Below, piece by piece: positions 8,337-16,732 of a stretch of DNA of 64,000 bases. The first letter of the stretch is position 1; every line of letters begins with the position of its first letter. The stretch is taken from positions 1 to 64,000 of the forward strand of contig NZ_LSIJ01000092.1 of the NCBI RefSeq assembly GCF_001556185.1, in the 5' to 3' direction. The stretch comes from Sphingomonas sp. CCH10-B3 (lineage in GTDB: Bacteria; Pseudomonadota; Alphaproteobacteria; Sphingomonadales; Sphingomonadaceae). Under the pieces are notes generated by a model. The model saw only the letters and a program-made list of their open reading frames with translations, did no database searches and was not told where the DNA came from. The position numbers and the translations under genes are program-made.

Positions 8337-9014
8337 CTAGCGCAGACAGGCATCGAGCCCGTCGTTGCGCACCACCCCGGCACGGCGCGTGATCGCATTG
8401 CCGTGCCGACGCGTGAAACCACGCGGGGCGATCGCTGCACGCTTCTTGGGTAGCGGCAGTACTGCGGCGATCCGCCCAGCCTCGGCCGGCGTCAAATGGG
8501 TTGCATCATGGCCGAAATAGCGCCGCGCTGCTGCATCCACGCCATAAGTGCCGATGCCGGTTTCGGCGATGTTGAGATAGACCTCCATGATCCGGCGCTT
8601 GCCCCAAAGCGCTTCGATCAGGACGGTGAACCAGGCTTCAAACCCCTTGCGGACAAAGCCGCCGCCCTGGAAAAGAAATGCATTCTTGGCGGTCTGCTGG
8701 CTGATCGTCGATCCGCCGCGCAGGCGACCGTCGCGCTGCGTGCGGGCATAGGCCTTGATGATCGCTTCATAATCGAAGCCGTTGTGCAGGCAGAAGCGGG
8801 CATCCTCGCCCGCGATTGCCGCCCGCGCCATATTGGGGTCGATCCGTGACAGCGGGACCCAGCGCTTTTCGATGCCATGGCCACTGATTGCGTCGCCGAT
8901 CATCGTGAAGGTGATCGGCGGCGCCACGAAGCGATAGAGGCCGACCCACAGCACCGAAATCACGACGAAGCCGGCGATCGACCAGCATATCCAGCGAAGA
9001 ATGCGCGCCATCAT
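8337..9014 (-). CDS. mtgA: Monofunctional peptidoglycan glycosyltransferase
   Basis: A GT51 enzyme of 225 residues that polymerises lipid II into glycan strands in the periplasm. It has one N-terminal membrane anchor (about 8-28). The catalytic glutamate is E70 in GEDARF. GGSTISQQ (100-107) and RRIMEVYLN (140-148) are the conserved donor-site motifs. There is no transpeptidase domain. An M1/M2 double ATG leaves a one-codon start ambiguity. Confidence 0.94.
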   Translation of the reverse strand: MMARILRWICWSIAGFVVISVLWVGLYRFVAPPITFTMIGDAISGHGIEKRWVPLSRIDPNMARAAIAGEDARFCLHNGFDYEAIIKAYARTQRDGRLRGGSTISQQTAKNAFLFQGGGFVRKGFEAWFTVLIEALWGKRRIMEVYLNIAETGIGTYGVDAAARRYFGHDATHLTPAEAGRIAAVLPLPKKRAAIAPRGFTRRHGNAITRRAGVVRNDGLDACLR

Positions 9015-9073
9015 GCCGTACCGGCTCGCACGAAGCGGCGGGGCCTTGCAAGCCCCGTCCGCTGCCGTAACGA

Positions 9074-9976
9074 TCAGGCCGTCAGCAGCCGACCATCGCC
9101 TGCAAGCCGCATCATGGCCTTCTGGAGTTTTTCGAACGCGCGGACCTCGATCTGGCGCACGCGCTCGCGGCTGACGCCATAAACCTGGCTCAGTTCCTCG
9201 AGCGTCTTGGGATCATCGGTCAGGCGGCGTTCGGTCAGGATGTGCTTCTCGCGCTCGTTCAGGCTTTCCATCGCCGACACCAGCATTGCGTGACGCACAT
9301 CGGCTTCCTGCGCATCGGCCACCACCGCATCCTGCAGCGGCGCATCGTCGGCGAGCCAATCCTGCCACTGGCCTTCGCCATCCTCGCGCATCGGCACGTT
9401 GAGGCTGGTGTCCCCGCCGAGCGCCATGCGCCGGTTCATGCTCGCGACCTCGGCCTCGGTGACGCCGAGATCCTTGGCGATCTTCGCCAGATCCTCGGGC
9501 CGCAGATCGCCGTCCTCGAACGCGTCGAGCTTGGCCTTCATCCGGCGCAAATTGAAGAACAGCTTCTTCTGCGCGGCGGTCGTGCCCATCTTCACCAGCG
9601 ACCAGCTGCGCAGGATGAATTCCTGGATCGACGCGCGGATCCACCACATCGCATAAGTCGCGAGGCGGAAACCGCGATCGGCCTCGAACTTCTTCACGCC
9701 CTGCATCAGGCCGATATTGCCTTCCGAGATCAGCTCGCTGACCGGCAGGCCATAGCCGCGATAGCCCATCGCAATCTTGGCGACGAGGCGGAGGTGCGAA
9801 GTCACGAGCTGCGCCGCCGCTTCGGTGTCGCCATGCTCCTCGAAGCGTTTGGCGAGCATATATTCCTGCTCGGCCGACAGGATCGGGAATTTCTTGATCT
9901 CCGCGAGATAGCGGTTGAGGCTAGCCTCACCACCGAGTGCCGGAATCGTCGCCGGGACGTTGCTGCCGCCTGCCAT
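9074..9976 (-). CDS. rpoH: RNA polymerase heat-shock sigma factor sigma-32
   Basis: A group-3 sigma factor of 300 residues. Region 2 includes HLRLVAKIA and TYAMWWIRASIQEFILRSWSLVK. The RpoH-specific box is QKKLFFNLRR, and region 4.2 ends with the helix-turn-helix VSRERVRQIEVRAFEKL. The start at 9976 (MAGGSN) is preferred over a GTG thirteen codons upstream, since the extra residues lack conservation and an AAAGGG lies upstream of this ATG. It directs heat-shock and envelope-folding genes. Confidence 0.95.
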   Translation of the reverse strand: MAGGSNVPATIPALGGEASLNRYLAEIKKFPILSAEQEYMLAKRFEEHGDTEAAAQLVTSHLRLVAKIAMGYRGYGLPVSELISEGNIGLMQGVKKFEADRGFRLATYAMWWIRASIQEFILRSWSLVKMGTTAAQKKLFFNLRRMKAKLDAFEDGDLRPEDLAKIAKDLGVTEAEVASMNRRMALGGDTSLNVPMREDGEGQWQDWLADDAPLQDAVVADAQEADVRHAMLVSAMESLNEREKHILTERRLTDDPKTLEELSQVYGVSRERVRQIEVRAFEKLQKAMMRLAGDGRLLTA

Positions 9977-10045
9977 GATCAGAAACCCTTTCTTGTCGGA
10001 CGAGGGGTCAGGCACGACAGAAGGCCGCGCTGCATGCTCGTCTGC

Positions 10046-10996
10046 TTAGTCACCGAGTGTATCCAAAAGTTCCTGCATATCCGCAGGCATTTCGCTTTCG
10101 AACGACAAAGCGATACTTGTTACTGGATGAATGAACCCCAAACGCGCGGCGTGCAAGGCTTGCCGCCGGAAATTGATCGTTTCCAGCAATCGCCGCTGCG
10201 TACCCGCAACTTTTGAATAAACCGGGTCGCCGAGCAGCGGATGGCCGATCGAGGCCATATGCACGCGCACCTGATGCGTCCGTCCCGTTTCGAGTCGGCA
10301 CTCGACCAGCGCAGCGTCGCGGAGCGCGCGCAGCTGGCGGTAATGCGTAACCGCGCGCTTGCCCCCGGCCACGATCGCCATCTTCTTGCGATTGGCGGGC
10401 GATCGCGCGATCGGCGCATCAACCTTGCCGTCAGCCGGGTTGAGTCGCCCGGTGACGATCGCACGGTAACGCCGGTCGATCGAATGCGCCGCGAACTGGC
10501 GCGCGAGCCCCTCATGCGCCACGTCCGACTTGGCGGCGACGATCAGGCCCGACGTGTCCTTGTCGATGCGGTGGACAATCCCCGGCCGCGCGACTCCGCC
10601 GATCCCGGACAATTGCCCCGCGCAGTGGTGGAGCAGCGCATTGACCAGCGTGCCGTCGGGATTTCCCGCCGCCGGATGCACGACCAGCCCGGCCGGCTTG
10701 TCGACCACGATCAGATGCGCATCCTCATAGGCAATGCTGAGCGCGATCGGCTGGGCTTCGTTGCCCAGCGGCGCGGGCGGGGGCAGCGCGACGCTGAACG
10801 CCTGCCCGTCGAGCGCCTTCTTCGCCGGATCGATCATCGTCCGCCCGCTGGCGTCGGCGACCTGGCCGCTCGCGATCAGCGCCTTGACGCGCTCGCGCGA
10901 GAGTTGCGGCACCATCTCAGCAAGCGCACGGTCAAGACGGAGGCCCGATGCGCCGCCACCGATCCGCACTTGAATGATTTCGCCCCCACGGTCCAT
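10046..10996 (-). CDS. rluD: 23S rRNA pseudouridine synthase RluD type
   Basis: A 316-residue RluA-family enzyme that converts uridines of helix 69 in 23S rRNA to pseudouridine. An S4 RNA-binding domain (about 17-75) precedes the catalytic domain. The catalytic aspartate is D145 in HRIDKDTSG. ETGRTHQVRVHMASIGHP and LLGDPVYS are family signatures. The start codon lies only 12 bases from the divergent JAMM gene, so each promoter must overlap the other gene or a shorter start is used. RluC or RluB are less likely given the S4 and motif pattern. Confidence 0.9.
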   Translation of the reverse strand: MDRGGEIIQVRIGGGASGLRLDRALAEMVPQLSRERVKALIASGQVADASGRTMIDPAKKALDGQAFSVALPPPAPLGNEAQPIALSIAYEDAHLIVVDKPAGLVVHPAAGNPDGTLVNALLHHCAGQLSGIGGVARPGIVHRIDKDTSGLIVAAKSDVAHEGLARQFAAHSIDRRYRAIVTGRLNPADGKVDAPIARSPANRKKMAIVAGGKRAVTHYRQLRALRDAALVECRLETGRTHQVRVHMASIGHPLLGDPVYSKVAGTQRRLLETINFRRQALHAARLGFIHPVTSIALSFESEMPADMQELLDTLGD

Positions 10997-11008
10997 TGTC
11001 GCGCTGAT

Positions 11009-11518
11009 ATGGATGCGGTGCCCCGGATATCAAGCGCCCTGATCGCCGAACTGATGTGCGCGGCGGGCGAGCGATCGGGCCGCGCGGAAGCGCCTGACCG
11101 GGTCGACGAGAAGTGCGGCCTGTTATGGGGCCACGGATGCGACATTTTGCGCGCCGAACCAGCGACCAATGTCGCCGGCGATCCGTTTACGACCTTTGAG
11201 ATCGACCCCCGCGCACTGCTGGCAGCGCACCGGGCGGCGCGCTCGGGGCAGGGGATGGCGCTGCTCGGCTATTATCACACGCACCCGTCGGGTGACGCCA
11301 TGCCGTCGGTCACCGATGCCGCCGGAGCCGCCCCGGACGGGAAATTCTGGCTGATCGCGACAGTCGATGAGGTGTTGCTGTTCAGGGCCGTCGCTGGCGG
11401 CGCCCTCCACGGTCGGTTCGACAGGCTCGCGTTCGAGTTGGTGGTTGGCAAGCAGGCATCCGAAGGGGTAGGCGACATGGGTGTGCGCAACGGTCGCCAT
11501 GATGGAGACGATGTTTGA
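11009..11518 (+). CDS. JAMM/Mov34 metallopeptidase (M67 family)
   Basis: A 169-residue zinc isopeptidase-type protein. The JAMM motif is complete: E34 (DEKCGLL), then H90-T-H92 with PSGDAMP, S100 and D103 (H-x-H-x7-S-x2-D). Bacterial family members remove or process ubiquitin-like or sulfur-carrier proteins, or cut at Cys. No ubiquitin-like partner is adjacent. The stop overlaps the TTG start of chpT (TTGA), so the two may be co-translated. The start is uncertain because no clear ribosome-binding site is seen; a GTG at 11018 is an alternative. Confidence 0.82.
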   Translation: MDAVPRISSALIAELMCAAGERSGRAEAPDRVDEKCGLLWGHGCDILRAEPATNVAGDPFTTFEIDPRALLAAHRAARSGQGMALLGYYHTHPSGDAMPSVTDAAGAAPDGKFWLIATVDEVLLFRAVAGGALHGRFDRLAFELVVGKQASEGVGDMGVRNGRHDGDDV

Positions 11519-12159
11519 CGATTAGCCCGGTCGATTTTGCCAGCCTGCTGTGCTCGCGCCTGTGCCACGATCTGCTCAGCCCGGTCGGCGCGCTCAACAA
11601 CGGGCTTGAGCTGCTCGCCGACGAGACCGACCCCGAAATGCGCGCGCGCTGCCTAGAGCTACTGAGCGAAAGCGCGCGCGCATCGGCCAACAAGCTCAAA
11701 TTCTTCCGGCTTGCGTTCGGTGCGGCGGGCGGATTTGGGGAGACGATCGATTCGCGCGAGGCACGCGCGGCGATCGAAGGGCTGTTCGGCGACAATCACC
11801 GCGTCAAGCTCGGCTGGCTTGTCGAGGACGCCGTCCTGCCCAAGCCGGCGATCAAGGTGCTGCTCAATCTCGCGCTGATCGCGGGCGATGCGCTGGTCCG
11901 TGGCGGGCAGCTCGATATTGGGGCTGAGACACGCGGCAACATGGTCGAGATTGTCGTGCGCGGCGACGGGCCGCGGATCGTGCTCGACGCCGAATTGCGC
12001 CGCGCGCTGGAGGGGACGAGCGCCGACGCTGTCATCACCCCGCGCGCCGCCGCTGCCTTCCTCGTCCATGCGCTCGTCGCCGAGAATGGCGGGACGCTGC
12101 AGGTTTCGGCCCCCGATGCCGAAGTGCTGCTGTTCGGGGTGGCATTCAAGCTGGGGTAG
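11515..12159 (+). CDS. chpT: Histidine phosphotransferase ChpT
   Basis: A 214-residue phosphotransferase that relays phosphate from the hybrid kinase CckA to CtrA and CpdR, controlling the alphaproteobacterial cell cycle and motility. The phospho-accepting histidine is H18 in SRLCHDLLSPVGALNNG, followed by a helical dimerisation hairpin and a degenerate GHKL-like ATPase fold lacking catalytic motifs. The TTG start overlaps the JAMM stop. Its position immediately before cheA, with a CtrA-like box in between, fits a role in motility control. Confidence 0.9.
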   Translation: MTISPVDFASLLCSRLCHDLLSPVGALNNGLELLADETDPEMRARCLELLSESARASANKLKFFRLAFGAAGGFGETIDSREARAAIEGLFGDNHRVKLGWLVEDAVLPKPAIKVLLNLALIAGDALVRGGQLDIGAETRGNMVEIVVRGDGPRIVLDAELRRALEGTSADAVITPRAAAAFLVHALVAENGGTLQVSAPDAEVLLFGVAFKLG

Positions 12160-12256
12160 GGGGTTCCACGGCATCGTCGGTCGGCAGTGTCTCGACTGCC
12201 ACATTGCCGCCGATCCGGGCAGCGGGATCGATCAGCGCGGTCGGGTGAATCGTCAT
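12146..12256 (-). pseudogene. Possible remnant of a hexapeptide-repeat acyltransferase (LpxA-like N-terminus)
   Basis: A 36-codon minus-strand frame begins MTIHPTALIDPAARIGGN, closely resembling the first turns of LpxA-type left-handed beta-helix proteins (IHPTAxIDPxARIG). It then becomes unrelated proline-rich sequence and stops inside the antisense of the chpT 3' end. Without the remaining hexapeptides it cannot be a working enzyme. It is either the broken 5' end of a lost gene or a chance resemblance. Confidence 0.35.
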
Positions 12257-12366
12257 AACCAGTCACTTTACCCCCCCCCAACATGGTGCGTCGAGGGGTG
12301 TTCCCCCGGTCGCGCCGGAAATGCGCTTGGCTAATCGGGCATTTGGGTGGCGCGGTCGCGCTCGGG

Positions 12367-12382
12367 CTAACGCGGCCTTAAC
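12367..12382 (+). promoter_or_regulatory. Candidate CtrA-binding site upstream of cheA
   Basis: The sequence CTAA-CGCGGCC-TTAAC matches the CtrA consensus TTAA-N7-TTAAC with one mismatch. It lies 40 bases before the cheA start and directly after chpT, whose product phosphorylates CtrA. The site is predicted only from the motif. Confidence 0.5.
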
Positions 12383-12421
12383 CGTTCGGACGGCATGGTC
12401 GCCACGATTAGGTGGAGCCCC

Positions 12422-14773
12422 ATGGACGATCTGCTGCAGGAATTCATCGCCGAAACGCGCGAAACGCTCGAGGCGTTGTCGGGCGAGATCGTGATGTGGG
12501 AAGCCGATCCGTCGGACCGTCAGCGGCTGGATGCGATCTTCCGCTTCGTGCACACCGTGAAGGGGAGCTGCGGATTCCTCGACCTGCCGCGCCTCAGCCG
12601 GTTGAGCCATGCCGCCGAAGACGTGCTGGCGGCGGTACGCAGCGGTGATCGTGTGCCCGACACGGCACTGGTCAATGCCGTGCTCGCGATCGTCGACCGC
12701 ATCGGCGAAATCATCGAAGCAATCGATGTCGGCACCGCGCTCGACGATTCGGGCGAAGATCTGCTGATCGCGGCGCTGGCCGAGGGGGCAAATTCATCCG
12801 CGGTCGCGGGCGTCGAGGCGGTTGCCGCATCCGGCAGCCAGGCAGGGCGCAGCGCAAGCCGTTCGGTTCGTCTGAACGTCGACCTGCTCGACCGGATGAT
12901 GAGCGGCATGTCCGACATGGTGCTTGCCCGCAACGAACTCGCGCGGCGGTTGCGTGACGAAGCGATCGACCCGACGATCGAATCGGCACTCGAACGGCTT
13001 TCGCTGACGGTCGCGGAAATGCGCGATACCGTCACCCGGACGCGGATGCAGAAGATCGATGCGCTGTTCTCGGCATTGCCGCGGATGGTCCGCGATACCG
13101 CGGCAGAGCTCGGCAAGGCCGTGTCGCTGACGGTCGAAGGTGCCGATGTCGAACTCGACCGCGAGATGATCGAGATGATGCGCGACCCGCTTGTCCACAT
13201 CATTCGCAATGCCGTCGATCACGGCATCGAATCTGCCGCCGAACGGATTGCCGCAGGCAAGCGCGAGACGGGGCGTCTGGTAGTGGCCGCGCGCCAATCG
13301 GGCAATCAGATCATCATCGAAATTGCCGATGACGGGCGCGGGATCGACGTCGACCGGCTGATCCGCAAGATCGCCGCCAATGGCGATCGCAGCGAGGCGC
13401 AGCTGCGGGCCTTGTCGGAAACCGCCAAGCTCGATCTGATTTTTGAACCCGGCGTCACCACCAAGACCGAAGTGACCGCGATTTCGGGGCGCGGTGTCGG
13501 CATGGACGTGGTCCGCGCCAACATCGAGCAGATCGGCGGCCGGATCGCGCTCAGCAACACACCGGGCAAGGGGCTGGTGATCGCCATCCACGTGCCGCTG
13601 ACGCTGTCGATCATCTCGACGATCGTGGTCGGCGCCCACGGGCAGCGGTTCGCGATCTCGCGCCAGTCGATCGAGGAAATCGTGACCGTGCGCGGCGATG
13701 CCGTGCGCGTCGACATGCTGGGCGACACGCCGATCGCCAATGTCCGCGATCGCCGCCTGCCGCTCGTGTTTCTGTGCGCCACGCTCGGCATGAGCGAGGC
13801 CATGCCGCAGCCGCAATTGCTGGCGATCGTGAGCGTTGCCGGCGGCAGCTATGCGCTCGCCGTCGAAGAAGTGCTCGATACCGAAGAGCTCGTCATCAAG
13901 CCCGCCCCGCCAGCAGTGATGGCGACCGGCCTTTACGCCGGGCAGACGTTGCCTGACAGCGGCCGGCCGATGCTGCTGCTCGATTGCGCGGGCATTGCGA
14001 CGGCGGCGGGCCTGCAATTCGGCCGTGCGGCCGTGGTTGAGGATCCGGTCGCGGACGTCGCGCCGGTCAAGGTCGCCGACTCGGCATTGCTGTTTGTCGA
14101 TCTGGATGGCGTGCGCCGGGTTGCTCGGCTCGCTGCCATCGACCGTGTCGAGCCGGTGCAGGCAGACGCGATCCGCTTCTCGGCGGGCAAGCTACGGCTA
14201 TCGGTCGGCGATGCCATCGTCCCGCTCGCGACCGTGCTGGCGGATGATGCCGTGCATCAGATTTTCGACCGTCCCGAAGTGAGCGTGCTGCGCATGGCCG
14301 ACGGACGCAGCGAAATCGGCTATGTCATCGCCGAGGCAATCGACATCGTTGCGCTCGACCATGAGGTGATGCCGGCGGACAAGCCAGCGCTGGTTGCCGG
14401 GGTCACCTCGATCGACGGCGATCAGGTCGAAGTGCTCGACATGCACTGGATTTTCTCGGCCTGCGCCGATCCCGGCAAGCACATGCGCGCCGAGCCGCCG
14501 CTGTGTCTGCTGGCGGGGGCGGAACTGGGCTGGATGGACGCGTTTCTGCGGCCCGTGCTCGAAGCATCGGGCTATCGCGTCGTCACCTCGCCGGACCCGG
14601 ATCAACCGGTGGCGGCTGTCCTCGCGATGGCCGAGGATCATGCGCTTCCTGCAGCGGGCGCGCCCGTGGTCCGGCTCCGCCGCGAAGTATCGGGCGACGG
14701 TGACAGCATCTATCGATACGATCGCGCCGCGCTGCTCGAGGCGCTCAGCGCGCGCTGTGCAAGGGCAGGTTGA
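12422..14773 (+). CDS. cheA: Chemotaxis histidine kinase CheA
   Basis: A 783-residue kinase. An N-terminal Hpt domain carries H44 (FVHTVKG). The dimerisation helices begin near 148, and the HATPase domain shows NAVDHG (about 262), DDGRGID and GRGVGMDVV (about 357). A CheW-like domain follows from about 395. Beyond it comes a second region of CheW-like character (about 550-680) and a C-terminal stretch of about 90 residues that resembles a receiver fold without an obvious phospho-acceptor. No P2 CheY-docking domain is evident. GGTGGAG sits five bases before the ATG. It overlaps cheW. Confidence 0.95.
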   Translation: MDDLLQEFIAETRETLEALSGEIVMWEADPSDRQRLDAIFRFVHTVKGSCGFLDLPRLSRLSHAAEDVLAAVRSGDRVPDTALVNAVLAIVDRIGEIIEAIDVGTALDDSGEDLLIAALAEGANSSAVAGVEAVAASGSQAGRSASRSVRLNVDLLDRMMSGMSDMVLARNELARRLRDEAIDPTIESALERLSLTVAEMRDTVTRTRMQKIDALFSALPRMVRDTAAELGKAVSLTVEGADVELDREMIEMMRDPLVHIIRNAVDHGIESAAERIAAGKRETGRLVVAARQSGNQIIIEIADDGRGIDVDRLIRKIAANGDRSEAQLRALSETAKLDLIFEPGVTTKTEVTAISGRGVGMDVVRANIEQIGGRIALSNTPGKGLVIAIHVPLTLSIISTIVVGAHGQRFAISRQSIEEIVTVRGDAVRVDMLGDTPIANVRDRRLPLVFLCATLGMSEAMPQPQLLAIVSVAGGSYALAVEEVLDTEELVIKPAPPAVMATGLYAGQTLPDSGRPMLLLDCAGIATAAGLQFGRAAVVEDPVADVAPVKVADSALLFVDLDGVRRVARLAAIDRVEPVQADAIRFSAGKLRLSVGDAIVPLATVLADDAVHQIFDRPEVSVLRMADGRSEIGYVIAEAIDIVALDHEVMPADKPALVAGVTSIDGDQVEVLDMHWIFSACADPGKHMRAEPPLCLLAGAELGWMDAFLRPVLEASGYRVVTSPDPDQPVAAVLAMAEDHALPAAGAPVVRLRREVSGDGDSIYRYDRAALLEALSARCARAG

Positions 14774-15201
14774 TGGCGGACCTTTTTCTCATCGCCCGCA
14801 TTGCCGGTCGCACGGTCGCCATCGATTCGAACCAGGTCGATTCAGTGGTCGACATCGGTGAGATCATCCCGGTGCCGCGCGCCGGACGCGAAGTGCGCGG
14901 GCTGGCGGCACTGCGCAGCCGCGTGGTTACGGTAATCGATACGTGCGCCGCGCTCGGCCTGCCTACTTCCGATCTGCCGACCGCGCGCGCCGTGATCACG
15001 CTGGTCGACGGGCATCATTATGCGGTGCTGGTCGATTCGCTCGAGGATGTCGCGCCGTTCGCAACGCTGCCTTTTGCGGCTGGCGTCGCGCTCGACGGCG
15101 GCTGGGCGCGATTGGCATGCGGTGTGGTCGAACGCGATGGCGACGCGGTGCTCGCCATCGATCTCCGGTCACTCATTCCGGGTCAACTGGTCGCGGAATA
15201 A
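14773..15201 (+). CDS. cheW: Chemotaxis coupling protein CheW
   Basis: A 142-residue CheW-domain protein that bridges chemoreceptors and CheA. The fold is shown by the alternating beta pattern and the core GLAALRSRVVTVIDTCAALGLP. The ATG at 14773 overlaps the cheA stop (TGATG), so the two are coupled at fixed stoichiometry. No methyl-accepting receptor gene is present in this window. Confidence 0.92.
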   Translation: MADLFLIARIAGRTVAIDSNQVDSVVDIGEIIPVPRAGREVRGLAALRSRVVTVIDTCAALGLPTSDLPTARAVITLVDGHHYAVLVDSLEDVAPFATLPFAAGVALDGGWARLACGVVERDGDAVLAIDLRSLIPGQLVAE

Positions 15202-15272
15202 CGCGCAGGATTAACGCTATGATCATGCTTTTACGGCATTGATGTCATGATATTTCAACGGGGTGCCACTTC

Positions 15273-15638
15273 ATGAAAACCTGCCTTGTGGTCGATGATT
15301 CGAAGGTAATCCGCAAGGTTGCGCGGCATATCCTGGAAACGCTCGACTTTTCGGTGACCGAGGCTGGCGACGGGCAGGAGGCGCTCGATTCGTGCCTCGC
15401 TTCGGCGCCCGATGTCATTTTGCTCGACTGGAACATGCCGGTGATGAGCGGCATGGAATTTCTCCGCGCATTGCGTGACAGCAAGATGAGCCAGCGCCCG
15501 AAAGTGGTGTTCTGCACTACCGAAAACGGCATGGCCTATATCCGTGCGGCCATCGAAGCCGGTGCCGACGAATATGTCATGAAGCCGTTCGACCGCGAGA
15601 CGCTCGCGAGCAAACTCCAGATTGTCGGCATGGCCTGA
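15273..15638 (+). CDS. cheY: Single-domain response regulator CheY
   Basis: A 121-residue receiver. Acidic pocket D8-D9, phospho-acceptor D52 in LLDWNMP, conserved threonine in CTTENG, and lysine K104 in VMKPFD are all present. It would carry the signal from CheA to the flagellar switch. A 71-base gap after cheW holds a GGGGTG ribosome-binding site; no stem or strong promoter is seen there. Confidence 0.94.
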   Translation: MKTCLVVDDSKVIRKVARHILETLDFSVTEAGDGQEALDSCLASAPDVILLDWNMPVMSGMEFLRALRDSKMSQRPKVVFCTTENGMAYIRAAIEAGADEYVMKPFDRETLASKLQIVGMA

Positions 15639-15661
15639 TTGCGCGCGACAGGAGCCGCATC

Positions 15662-16732
15662 ATGGCCGCCAAGCCCCAAGCTCGCACGATTGCGGACCTC
15701 CCGCGACCGCCTGCGCGGATACTGATAGTCGACGACTCGGTTGTCGCACGCGCGGTGATCGGCAAAATGATCGAAGCCAATCGGAGCTTCGTGGTTGCCG
15801 GCGCCGTTTCCGATGCACAGGCTGCGCTCGCGTTTTTGCGCGCGCACCGGGTCGACATCATTCTGCTCGACATCGAGATGCCCGGCATCGACGGCCTGAC
15901 GGCGCTGCCCGACCTGCTGTTGGCGGGGCAGGGTGCGCGCATCATCATCGTATCGTCGTCATGTGCCGAGGGGGCCGCCGCGACGATTCAGGCGTTGACG
16001 CTGGGTGCTGCGGACACGCTGGTGAAGCCCAGCATCGGCAATCTGGTCGGCAAGTTCAGTGAGCTGCTCGAAGAAAAGCTGATGCGGCTGGCCGACGGCG
16101 ATGATCGCTTCTGGCCTGCCCCATCCGATGCCGCCGCCGCTCAGGCCAGTGCCAATGATTTCGACGTCGTCGCGATCGGCGCATCGACCGGCGGCATCCA
16201 TGCGCTCAGCCAGTTGCTGCGCGCGATTCCGGCAAGCTTTCAGGTACCGATCCTGATCACCCAGCATCTGCCGCCGGCCTTCATGCCCTATTTTGCCGCG
16301 CAGATCGCGGTGCTCGCCGGGCGTCCGTGCGACGTTGCGGTCGAACATATGAAAGTTCAGCCCGGCCGCATCATCGTGGCGCCTGGCGAAGCCCATCTTT
16401 GTTGCGGGCGCGTGGCCGATCAGGTCACGGTGCGACTGTCGAACGCCAAGGTTGCCAGCGGTTGCATGCCATCGGTCGACCCGATGTTCGAAAGCGTCGC
16501 GAGCACGTTCGGCGCGCGCGCGCTCGGCGTCGTGCTGAGCGGCATGGGCCGCGACGGCGCGGCTGGCGCGCATCACCTCGCGCTCAGCGGTGCGGCCGTG
16601 GTCGCGCAGGACAAGGCAAGCTCGGTAGTTTGGGGCATGCCGGGTGCAGTGATCAATGCCGGCGTCGCGCATGCTGTGATGCCGCCCGACGCGATCGGCC
16701 GACTGATCGCCCTCCAGCGACGCCCGTCATGA
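15662..16732 (+). CDS. cheB: Chemotaxis protein-glutamate methylesterase CheB
   Basis: A 356-residue receiver-methylesterase that removes methyl groups from receptors during adaptation. Receiver phospho-acceptor D70 (LLDIEMPG). The esterase triad is S175 (GASTGG), H202 (TQHLPP) and D298 (GMGRDGAAG). An N-terminal extension of about 18 residues precedes the receiver. The stop overlaps cheR (ATGA), pairing the two adaptation enzymes. Confidence 0.95.
   Translation: MAAKPQARTIADLPRPPARILIVDDSVVARAVIGKMIEANRSFVVAGAVSDAQAALAFLRAHRVDIILLDIEMPGIDGLTALPDLLLAGQGARIIIVSSSCAEGAAATIQALTLGAADTLVKPSIGNLVGKFSELLEEKLMRLADGDDRFWPAPSDAAAAQASANDFDVVAIGASTGGIHALSQLLRAIPASFQVPILITQHLPPAFMPYFAAQIAVLAGRPCDVAVEHMKVQPGRIIVAPGEAHLCCGRVADQVTVRLSNAKVASGCMPSVDPMFESVASTFGARALGVVLSGMGRDGAAGAHHLALSGAAVVAQDKASSVVWGMPGAVINAGVAHAVMPPDAIGRLIALQRRPS

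Noticed and set aside
12794..14017. 407-codon minus-strand ORF antisense to cheA
   Set aside because: His/Arg-rich shadow; plus strand has all CheA domains.
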